Shown here: positions 1-6,971 of the stretch, piece by piece
Layout of the letters: the number at the start of each line of letters is the position of its first letter
How positions within the stretch are numbered: position 1 is the first letter of the stretch
From: Gemmatimonadota bacterium
GTDB taxonomy: Bacteria; Latescibacterota; UBA2968; UBA8231
Assembly: GCA_018673255.1 (NCBI GenBank)
Contig: JABHDC010000266.1
Coordinates: forward strand, 1 to 32,494
DNA length: 32,494 nucleotides
Direction of reading: 5' to 3'
Program-made: the position numbers and the translations under genes
Notes under the pieces: model-generated
Told to the model about the DNA's origin: nothing
The model's database searches: none
The model's input: the letters and a program-made list of their open reading frames with translations, nothing else

Positions 1-37
1 GAAGAAACCCGCCGCCTCCTAACTCCGACCAGCGTCG

Positions 38-949
38 CTACGCTCCGACAAGTGGACGGAATGGACCGGACCGGGTGGACGGTTTGCGCCGGACTGGATG
101 GACGACATCACCGGAATACGCACCCAGTTCCCCCAGCCAACCGTCTACTTCTTCCTGAGAGTAGCGGTGGGCGATAGTGGAGCCCAGAACATCCATCGCC
201 AGTCCTGCTTTGTATTCACCCAGGAGGACTCTGAACAGAGAGAACTTGAGTCCCGCCGGGAGTGGGAACAGGAGAACCCGAGACGCCTTCACCAGGAAAC
301 TCTTGAGCGGGCTCCATGATCTCTTGCCATACAGATACACGTAGAGAACACCATCGGGCTTCATCAGCGGTGCGATCGTGCTCAACGCACGGAAAGTGTC
401 GCCCGTGTGATGCAACACACCCCACGAAAAGACGAGGTCGTAGCGCTGATCGGTGATCTCGGGTGGCAGTTCGAAGATATTCGCATGGTGGATCCGCGCC
501 GGATCTTCTGCGATGTTCGAGCGAACATGCTCGACAGCAGCGGCACTTGCATCGAAGGCGGTGACCTCACATCCGAGCTTCTGCAACCCGTACGTCCAGC
601 GGCCGCCGCCACAACCGGCGTCCAGCACCTTTCGTCCTCGGAACCAGTCAGGAGAGATGCACAACTCCTGGGTAGCGAGGAAGTCTGCCACGTTGTTGCG
701 CCAGAACTCAGAGCGCATGTCCGGGTCGCCGTCTAGACGGCCCCATGAGTAGTCGTAGTTCCTGAGGGTCTGCTTCCTCAGGAGTCCGGGGTCTGGCATG
801 AACTCAGTCTCCAGATAACATTGGCTTGGTCGGATCGGCCTTCGATCATCCTCAACGATAGGGTAAGCGAGAGAATCCTGCGCGGCACCTGACTGCTGCT
901 GCTCATGATTCAGTCCCTTCCGCTTGCCGCCAGTCGTGATGAAGGTCAT
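38..949 (-). CDS. Class I SAM-dependent methyltransferase
   Basis: A 303-residue soluble protein with a Rossmann-type methyltransferase core. The SAM-binding motif VLDAGCGGG lies at about residues 108-116, an acidic strand end (TAFDAS) follows, and the post-motif FSWGVLHHTGD is at about 174-184. This arrangement is typical of the Methyltransf_11/25-type families; the acceptor cannot be read from sequence. The N-terminal 60 residues are polar and probably disordered. I chose the ATG at 949 because further upstream extension gives no family-like sequence and would run into the divergent promoter space. An ATG at 799 is a possible shorter start. No good Shine-Dalgarno is visible. The last 25 residues are basic and low in complexity. 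The stop codon sits in a small dyad (31-44, AGCGT/ACGCT). The gene diverges from the sialidase-like gene across 78 bases. Its pathway is unknown. Confidence 0.82.
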   Translation of the reverse strand: MTFITTGGKRKGLNHEQQQSGAAQDSLAYPIVEDDRRPIRPSQCYLETEFMPDPGLLRKQTLRNYDYSWGRLDGDPDMRSEFWRNNVADFLATQELCISPDWFRGRKVLDAGCGGGRWTYGLQKLGCEVTAFDASAAAVEHVRSNIAEDPARIHHANIFELPPEITDQRYDLVFSWGVLHHTGDTFRALSTIAPLMKPDGVLYVYLYGKRSWSPLKSFLVKASRVLLFPLPAGLKFSLFRVLLGEYKAGLAMDVLGSTIAHRYSQEEVDGWLGELGAYSGDVVHPVRRKPSTRSGPFRPLVGA

Positions 950-1027
950 GCTTGGGACTTGGCCTGCAGACGGCACATGATCTGCGGACCTGCAATCTCC
1001 ATCCACGAGCCGACGAAGGATCTTTCG

Positions 1028-2143
1028 ATGACCGCCAACAATTCGCCAACCCAGGAAGGCACGCTCGAGCCACTTTGCACCGAGGCCCGTATGGAATGGC
1101 AGGAGATCTTCTCTGACGAGCGGTTCCCAAATGTCGTGATCGCCCTCGATGGCACGGTGATCGCCACGTGGGGAGCGAAGAATCTGACCTCGCGTCGCAG
1201 CACAGACGGCGGCGCCACGTGGGAGTCACCCATCCCGGTGGGTGACGGCATTCATGCGGGCGGCACAACTGTCGACGAGATGACCGGCGAGATCCTGTTC
1301 TTCGGCCATCCCGATCACCCGCCGAAAGACATCGCCACAGCACCCCGCAAGATGTACCGCAGCTCTGATGAGGGGCGAACCTGGGCCGCCGACGAGACGG
1401 TCTTCGAGGTGGACGAGCGGGGCCATGTGCCCTCCCTGCACTTCTGCGAACACGGTATCACCCTCCACCGGGGAGCACATGTGGGCCGTCTGTTGCGTCC
1501 GGCACGGGTCTACGTGGAGGGGGCCGGCTACAATATGGCCGTCTTCAGCGACGACCACGGTCGTACGTGGCACGCCAGCGCCCCCTTCCCTGTGGACGGT
1601 ACGGGCGAAGGCTGCGTCGTTGAACTGGCCGATGGTCGGATCTACTACAGCTCGCGACAGCATCGCTTCGCCGAGGGTGAACCCCTGCGCTGTGAGCGCT
1701 TGCATGCCTGGAGCCACGACGGTGGTGCCACCTGGCAGGATGCGACGCACAGCAGCCTGCCTGACGGGCCGCGTTATCGGGGGCAAGACAAGCGCGGCGC
1801 CAACTACAATGGCCACTTCGGCATGGCCGCTGGTCTGACGCGTCTGCCTGTGGCGGGTCGAGACATCCTCCTCTACAGCAATGCAGATGAGGAGAGCCAC
1901 GAGCGCGTGCGCATGACGGTCTGGGCGAGTTTCGACGGTGGCCTCACCTGGCCGGTGAAACGGCTCATCGACGAGGGCCCGAGCGCCTACTCATCGCTCG
2001 AGGCCGGCCGTCCTGGCACACCAAGCGAAGGCTGGATCTACCTGCAATATGAAGAGCGCAATGGCGGGGGCCGCCTGGCACGATTCAATCTCTCCTGGGT
2101 CATAGAAGGAGAGGCGACAGGAGATGGCAATGTGCCTGAATAG
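1028..2143 (+). CDS. Sialidase-like BNR-repeat protein (exo-alpha-sialidase family)
   Basis: A 371-residue predicted six-bladed beta-propeller of the sialidase/BNR family. Five Asp-box motifs (S-x-D-x-G-x-T-W) begin at residues 58, 112, 174, 229 and 301. A Tyr-Glu pair at 341-342 near the C-terminus sits where sialidases carry the nucleophilic Tyr and its partner. Arginines after the fourth box region and before the fifth fit the carboxylate-binding triad, but I could not verify them by alignment. The start is the ATG at 1028, preceded by GAAGGA at good spacing; the frame stays open upstream without family-like sequence. There is no signal peptide, which is odd for an enzyme acting on external glycans and suggests a cytoplasmic sugar-processing role. 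It could equally hydrolyse a non-sialic sugar, since many proteins in this family have untested substrates. Confidence 0.85.
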   Translation: MTANNSPTQEGTLEPLCTEARMEWQEIFSDERFPNVVIALDGTVIATWGAKNLTSRRSTDGGATWESPIPVGDGIHAGGTTVDEMTGEILFFGHPDHPPKDIATAPRKMYRSSDEGRTWAADETVFEVDERGHVPSLHFCEHGITLHRGAHVGRLLRPARVYVEGAGYNMAVFSDDHGRTWHASAPFPVDGTGEGCVVELADGRIYYSSRQHRFAEGEPLRCERLHAWSHDGGATWQDATHSSLPDGPRYRGQDKRGANYNGHFGMAAGLTRLPVAGRDILLYSNADEESHERVRMTVWASFDGGLTWPVKRLIDEGPSAYSSLEAGRPGTPSEGWIYLQYEERNGGGRLARFNLSWVIEGEATGDGNVPE

Positions 2144-2331
2144 AATCCGCCGTGAGGAGATGCAGCGATGATGAAACAGCGATGGCGAGTGGGTTGGGGC
2201 AGTTGTGGATGGGATACCGCACGCTGGATGATGGTGCTGTCGAGGTGCGCGGCTCGAAGGCCGCAACCGATCTGGCCGCGGCGCTGTGGCCTCTGCAGGA
2301 AGCCCACATGTGGAGTCCCGATCGCTTCTAA
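2140..2331 (+). pseudogene. Relic of a GNAT acetyltransferase C-terminus (SCP2-like domain)
   Basis: This frame is open from 2140, just inside the end of the sialidase-like gene, to the TAA at 2329-2331. From the ATG at 2182 it encodes 49 residues including GLGQLWMGYRTLDDG and ending HMWSPDRF. That pattern (a LG-L-x-G strand, a short helix, then W-x-x-D-x-F at the very end) resembles the last segment of the sterol-carrier-like domain of Eis-type GNAT acetyltransferases. No acetyltransferase core lies upstream, so it looks like the surviving tail of a deleted gene. The best ribosome site here (GAGGAGA at 2154-2160) points instead to an ATG at 2168 in another frame, whose 59-codon product is Trp/Arg/Cys-rich and unlike a real protein. 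The assignment rests on recognition by eye. Confidence 0.4.
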
Positions 2332-2355
2332 CCTGATGTCTTCTTAGGAACGCTG

Positions 2356-4083
2356 ATGCAATTCTCCGTTCAGAAAATTCCACTCCGGGTCAAGATTCTC
2401 GGCCTGGCCATGTCGATGTTGGCCCTGCTGATTGCGGCCAGTTCCTTCACCTATTTCAAGGTGGGGAAAGTCATCCACGAACTGGATGACATTGCCCGCT
2501 ATATGATGCCCCTGGAAGACCACACGACCCGCATCGGCGTCTATCTGCTCGAACAAGAAATTCACGTCGAACGGCTATTCCACAGGCAAGCAACAGGGAC
2601 CGCTGCTGACGTATTTCTCGCCGACGAGAGAGTCCAGTTCGAGGCATGGGGGAAACAGATCCAAGCGTCGCTTGCTGCCGCTCTCCAACGCGTCAGAGAG
2701 GGCATAGAGCATGCCGAGTCCAAAGAGGATATAGTCGACTACGCCCAGCTCGAGGCGAACCTGGTCCGCCTTGGCGAAGAGCACCGGGAATACCAGCAAT
2801 ACGCCCTGCCCATCTTTGCCCGCCAGCAGGAAGAGGACCGGGATGGGGCGCTCTTGCTCCGGGGGCAGCTGAGGCAGGAAGAGGAAGATATCAGCCGGGG
2901 AATCGACAGCCTGATGACCCAGCTCGAAGGGCTCACCGACCGGTCGATGGCCACGGCCAGTCGGCACGAGCAGCACGCCCTACACATGGGACTCGTTCTG
3001 GCCGGCGTGGCGGTAGTCGCTGGTCTGTCATGGTCCCTGTTCATTGCGTTGCGCATGACCCGGCCCGTCAAGCAACTGCTGGGGGGCACGCATGCAGTCC
3101 GGCAGGGACACCTGGATTGCCAGGTCGACATCTCATCCCGCGATGAGATTGGCGAATTATCTGGCATCTTCAACGGTATGGTCGGTGGCCTGCGGGATCT
3201 GGAGCAGTTGAAATCGACCTTTGGCCAGTATCTCGATCCGCGCATTGTGGGGGATCTCATCCAACGATCTGGAAGCCGCCGGACAGAGGGCGGCGAGCAG
3301 GAAATGACGGTCTTCTTCTCCGACATTGCCGGCTTCAGCTCGATCAGCGAAATGCTGACTCCCGATGGCCTGGTCAACCTGATCAACCAGTACCTGAATC
3401 TGGCCGCCGAACCGATCACCCGGTCGGGAGGCATCATCGACAAGTACATCGGAGACGCGATCGTGGCCTTCTGGGGACCGCCATTCGCCCGCCCGGAGGA
3501 GCATGCCCGGCTGGCCTGTGAGGCGGCCCTGGATCAGTTCGGGCAGTTGCAGAAGTTAGCGCTCCGCCTGCCTGGGATCATGGGCCTGCGCCGGGGACTG
3601 CCCAAGGTAGAGATCCGGGTAGGTCTGGCTACGGGCCGTGTGCTCGCCGGGGACATTGGTCCCGAACAGTCCAGGGCCTATACCATCCTGGGCGAGACCG
3701 TACATGTGGCCGAAGAGTTGCAGGAAGCCAACAAGATCTATGGCACACGGGTGATGATCGATCAGCTGACACGGGACCAGGCCGGTGTGGGTTTCGAGAC
3801 GCGGCGCCTGGATCGACTCCGCATCGGCGACCACGATCCGATCTGGGTGTATGAACTGCTGGCCCGCCACGGCGAGCTGACCGCAGAAGAAGAGCAACTG
3901 AGAGACGCCTTCGAAGAAGGACTCCAGGCCTACATCGATCGATCCTGGGGTCGGGCCCAGCACTCCTTTGAGGCCTGTCTGGACATCGGGTCCAACGACC
4001 GACCAGCGGCGCTTTTCCTGGATCGTGTCCGCCACTTCCAGGTCCACCCACCGGCACCCGATTGGGACGGAGCCTGGGCATGA
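2356..4083 (+). CDS. Membrane class III nucleotide cyclase, metal-binding partner (subunit A)
   Basis: A 575-residue inner-membrane protein. TM1 is at about 13-34, then a helical extracytoplasmic sensor of about 175 residues resembling chemoreceptor four-helix bundles, TM2 at about 210-232, HAMP at 233-285, a class III cyclase domain at about 315-500 and a helical tail ending in a WDGAW motif. Both metal-binding aspartates are present: D323 in FSDIAGF and D367 in KYIGDAI. The purine-contacting Lys363 and Thr443 are also present. The transition-state Asn and Arg are replaced by His450 and Glu454 (motif TVHVAEEL). Alone it should not form a normal active site. TAGGAA precedes the ATG at close spacing. 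It overlaps its paralogue downstream by ATGA, so the two are probably translated together. The expected product is cAMP (Lys/Thr class IIIb-like signature), inferred only. Confidence 0.92.
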   Translation: MQFSVQKIPLRVKILGLAMSMLALLIAASSFTYFKVGKVIHELDDIARYMMPLEDHTTRIGVYLLEQEIHVERLFHRQATGTAADVFLADERVQFEAWGKQIQASLAAALQRVREGIEHAESKEDIVDYAQLEANLVRLGEEHREYQQYALPIFARQQEEDRDGALLLRGQLRQEEEDISRGIDSLMTQLEGLTDRSMATASRHEQHALHMGLVLAGVAVVAGLSWSLFIALRMTRPVKQLLGGTHAVRQGHLDCQVDISSRDEIGELSGIFNGMVGGLRDLEQLKSTFGQYLDPRIVGDLIQRSGSRRTEGGEQEMTVFFSDIAGFSSISEMLTPDGLVNLINQYLNLAAEPITRSGGIIDKYIGDAIVAFWGPPFARPEEHARLACEAALDQFGQLQKLALRLPGIMGLRRGLPKVEIRVGLATGRVLAGDIGPEQSRAYTILGETVHVAEELQEANKIYGTRVMIDQLTRDQAGVGFETRRLDRLRIGDHDPIWVYELLARHGELTAEEEQLRDAFEEGLQAYIDRSWGRAQHSFEACLDIGSNDRPAALFLDRVRHFQVHPPAPDWDGAWA

Positions 4084-5849
4084 AGACGAGCGGGCGCAGG
4101 ATATCCTTCGGATTCAAGGTGATCAGCCTGGCGACGGTCATGCTGGGGTTGCTGGTGTTGACCAGTCTCTATTCCTACTGGCGATTGGGCGAAGTAGGCG
4201 AAGAGCTCGAAGAGATGAACACGTATTTGACCCCCCTTGGTAAGCAGGTGAATGGGGTCGTGCACCTGGCCCTGCAACAGGAAATCCACTTCGAGCGGCA
4301 GATCATCGCTTTGGGCGATGAAGCGCCGAACCGGCCCGACATCGAGAGTGAGCGCAACCACTTCGAAACCAAGGGGAAAGAGGTAGAGCTGCGGCTGGAT
4401 CGTGCCCTGGATCTGGTGCATCAGGCTGTGGCAGGTGTCGCACAGGAAGATGATCGAATGGCTCTCACCAGATTGGAGCCGATCCTCGAAGGCCTGAGAA
4501 TGGAGCACCGCGACTTTCACCAGCACGCCTTGAGAGTCGTCGCTCTGATGGATACAGGGGTGTCAGGCGGACAGGCAAGGGCATCCTTCGAGGCCCACGT
4601 CGAGACCCTCCTCGCCCAGCTGGAAGAGGAAGAGGATGACATCACCGGCAAGGTCGAACAATACCGCATCGAGGCGGTAGCGCTCCGTGAAGATGCTGTG
4701 GCCGAAAGTCTGGCACATCAGAAAGCCGTGCTCCACGCGAGCATCGCCGCCGTCGTGTCAGCGATGCTGATGGGCCTGCTTGGCGCGTTGTACCTCACTG
4801 CCAGACTGGTCCAGCCGATCAGGCAGTTGATGGGCGCCATGGAAAAAATCGGCCAGGGCCATCTCGACGTTGAGGTCAAGACGAACTCCAGCGACGAGAT
4901 CGGCGAGCTCTCTCAGGCCTTCGGAGATATGGTGAGTGAACTCGGACGCAGGGACAGCATCAAGAGCACCTTTGGCAAATACGTCGATCCGCGCGTGGTG
5001 GAGCATCTGATCGGGAAGGCTGGCGCCCTGGAGACGGGCGGCGAGAACCGGGAGATGACCGTCCTCTTCGCCAACGTCGATGAGATCGCCACTCTTGCCG
5101 ACCAGTCCGAGCCAGCGGAATTGGTTCGTCTGATCAATCAATACCTGTCGCTGATGGTCGTCCCGATCTTCCGCCACAGAGGGGTGGTGGACAAATTCAT
5201 CGACACGATGGTGATGGCCTTTTGGGGCGCGCCCTTCACCGGCGAAGAAGAACACGCCCAGCTGGCCTGTGAGGCGTCCCTGGATCTGGTCGCTCAGCTG
5301 GAGGAGATCCGCCACTTGGTCGGGCGCGGGGGCGAAGCAGAGGCAGACCCCAACTCGTTGCATCTGCGAATTGGGCTGTCTTCCGGGCCCCTGCTGGTCG
5401 GCAATATGGGCTCGGACCAGTCCAAGTCCTATACCGTGTTAGGCGATACGGTCAATATCGCTTCGCGCTTAAAAGGGGTCTGCAAGCAATACGGGGCGAC
5501 GATTCTGATGACCGAGGAAACGCACCGGATGACCGAAAACACGATGGAGACACGAGAGCTCGATCTGGTCCAGGTGGTGGGTAGAGAGGAGCCGGTGCGC
5601 GTCTATGAGCTGCTGGGCCGACGGGGATCCATCGATTCGGGCCTTGAAGACCTGCGGGATCGCTTTGAGCGCGGCCTGGAGGCGTACCGCCAACAGGACT
5701 GGGACTCGGCGCAGGCCCACTTTGAGGGCTGTCTCGAAATCACCGCGAACGACGGACCCACAGCGCAGTATCTCGAGCGGGTGCGCCACCTGCGCGCCGA
5801 GCCCCCCGGGGACACTTGGGACGGTGTCTGGCACTTGACCCACAAATGA
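4080..5849 (+). CDS. Membrane class III nucleotide cyclase, Asn/Arg-bearing partner (subunit B)
   Basis: A 589-residue paralogue of the preceding gene with the same architecture: TM at about 14-34, a helical sensor, TM at about 222-244, HAMP, a cyclase domain at about 325-515 and a tail ending near WDGVW. The ATG at 4080 overlaps the upstream stop as ATGA; an in-frame ATG at 4062 would add six residues. In the cyclase domain the first metal aspartate is Asn332 (LFANVDE instead of F-x-D-I-x-G-F). The second is lost in KFIDTMV, where the usual Gly-Asp is Asp375-Thr376. The Lys372, Thr452, Asn459 and Arg463 that complete the other half of a class III site are intact (YTVLGDTVNIASR). This is the mirror image of the losses in subunit A, so I infer an obligate heterodimer with one working site. 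I see no terminator in the 125 bases that follow. Confidence 0.92.
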   Translation: MKTSGRRISFGFKVISLATVMLGLLVLTSLYSYWRLGEVGEELEEMNTYLTPLGKQVNGVVHLALQQEIHFERQIIALGDEAPNRPDIESERNHFETKGKEVELRLDRALDLVHQAVAGVAQEDDRMALTRLEPILEGLRMEHRDFHQHALRVVALMDTGVSGGQARASFEAHVETLLAQLEEEEDDITGKVEQYRIEAVALREDAVAESLAHQKAVLHASIAAVVSAMLMGLLGALYLTARLVQPIRQLMGAMEKIGQGHLDVEVKTNSSDEIGELSQAFGDMVSELGRRDSIKSTFGKYVDPRVVEHLIGKAGALETGGENREMTVLFANVDEIATLADQSEPAELVRLINQYLSLMVVPIFRHRGVVDKFIDTMVMAFWGAPFTGEEEHAQLACEASLDLVAQLEEIRHLVGRGGEAEADPNSLHLRIGLSSGPLLVGNMGSDQSKSYTVLGDTVNIASRLKGVCKQYGATILMTEETHRMTENTMETRELDLVQVVGREEPVRVYELLGRRGSIDSGLEDLRDRFERGLEAYRQQDWDSAQAHFEGCLEITANDGPTAQYLERVRHLRAEPPGDTWDGVWHLTHK

Positions 5850-5974
5850 GTCTTCTGCCGCGCTGCCCCACCGCATCAGCGGTTGCTGGTCCCCCCATTT
5901 GACTGAACCTATCTTCGGCAGACACGAGACCGCTGTATTCACACCACCTGACAACTTCGACACAGGACATCCAG

Positions 5975-6898
5975 ATGGCTGACGCGCCGCGACCGCTCAC
6001 CGACCCCTACGCCCTCCCCGACAGTGACGGCTACTTCTGGGTGAAGGGAAATCTCCACTGCCACACGACGAACTCCGATGGTCGCGTGGCGCCCCAGGAG
6101 CGTCTCGATCAATACGTCGCCCAGGGATACGACTACCTCTGCCTCTCCGATCACCGCAAGATCACCCCCGTCGCCTCCGTCAATGTGCCCGACGACTTCG
6201 TCCTGATCGAGGGGGCGGAGTTGCATCCGTCCAATCCCTTCGGTGGTCAGGTTCATCACTTCGTCTGCCTCAACATCCACGAAGACATGGCCTGCGGCAC
6301 CATGCCGCCGCAGCACGTGATCGACAATGTCAACGAGCAGGGCGGTCAGGTCTGGCTGGCCCATCCGCACTGGAGCTCGGTGAACATCATCCGGGACACG
6401 CTGCCACTGAAGGGGCTCACCGGAATCGAGGTCTTCAACAGCACCTGCCGCTTCATGGCCCGCGGTGAGAGTGGCGTGCATTGGGACGACTGGATGAGTA
6501 TGGAAGATCACGTCTATCCCTGCCTGGCCAACGACGACACCCACGGCGCCCCGGACGACAACCGTGACTGCTATGAGTCCTGGACGATGGCCAGAGTGAA
6601 AGAACGCACCACCGAGGCCGTGCTCGAAGCACTGGCCACCGGCGCCAGCTACGGCAGCACCGGCCCCGAGATCCACTCGATCGAGGTCGCCCCCGACGGC
6701 AGCGAGGTCCACGTGAAGTGCAGCGAGGCCCGTCGCATTCATGCCGTGCAGGACACCTACGGCACCGAGTACCGAGAAGGTGGCAATCTGTTCACCGAAG
6801 CCACCTTCGCCCTGCGCAAGGGGGCACGGTGGGTGCGCTTCGAGATCATCGGCCCCCAGGGCGACAAGGCCTGGTCGAACCCCTTCGATCTGCGCTGA
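5975..6898 (+). CDS. PHP-domain metal-dependent phosphoesterase
   Basis: A 307-residue soluble protein of the polymerase-and-histidinol-phosphatase (PHP) superfamily. The metal-binding motifs appear in order: H28-x-H30 in GNLHCHTT, D59-H60 in LSDH, then GAELH, HPHW and a late NDDTH. All are expected to line a TIM-like barrel holding two or three metals. The remaining 75 residues form a C-terminal beta-rich extension (YGSTGPEIHSIEV onward) found in stand-alone PHP proteins of environmental bacteria. The substrate is unknown; phosphoesters such as nucleotides or sugar phosphates are plausible from the superfamily. The start ATG has a modest AGGA upstream. It is followed within 20 bases by a strong terminator, so it ends a transcription unit. 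The promoter could lie in the 125-base gap before it, or it could be read through from the cyclases. Confidence 0.88.
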   Translation: MADAPRPLTDPYALPDSDGYFWVKGNLHCHTTNSDGRVAPQERLDQYVAQGYDYLCLSDHRKITPVASVNVPDDFVLIEGAELHPSNPFGGQVHHFVCLNIHEDMACGTMPPQHVIDNVNEQGGQVWLAHPHWSSVNIIRDTLPLKGLTGIEVFNSTCRFMARGESGVHWDDWMSMEDHVYPCLANDDTHGAPDDNRDCYESWTMARVKERTTEAVLEALATGASYGSTGPEIHSIEVAPDGSEVHVKCSEARRIHAVQDTYGTEYREGGNLFTEATFALRKGARWVRFEIIGPQGDKAWSNPFDLR

Positions 6899-6913
6899 TC
6901 AGAGCGGGTATAG

Positions 6914-6950
6914 GGAGGCGGCCCCATCGGGGTCGCCTCCTTTTCGGTTT
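6914..6950 (+). terminator. Rho-independent terminator after the PHP gene
   Basis: Twelve-base arms GGAGGCGGCCCC (6914-6925) and GGGGTCGCCTCC (6929-6940) pair with one G-U wobble around a three-base loop. They are followed by TTTT at 6941-6944 and a second T run. The T tract is only on the + strand side, so it serves the PHP gene rather than the convergent protease gene, which ends at 6972. Confidence 0.85.
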
Positions 6951-6971
6951 CTGCAGAGGACCACGAACCTG

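Noticed and set aside
31..44. AGCGT/ACGCT dyad over the methyltransferase stop, as a possible interspersed repeat.
   Set aside because: It is too short, and I noticed no second copy in the window.
2168..2347. A 59-codon frame with a good GAGGAGA ribosome site.
   Set aside because: The product is rich in Trp, Arg and Cys and unlike a folded protein, while the overlapping frame looks like a real protein tail. The ribosome site may be left over from rearrangement.
5939..6742. A 267-codon minus-strand frame over the PHP gene.
   Set aside because: The PHP metal motifs on the + strand are unambiguous; the antisense product is Val/Gly/His-rich and has no family-like motif.
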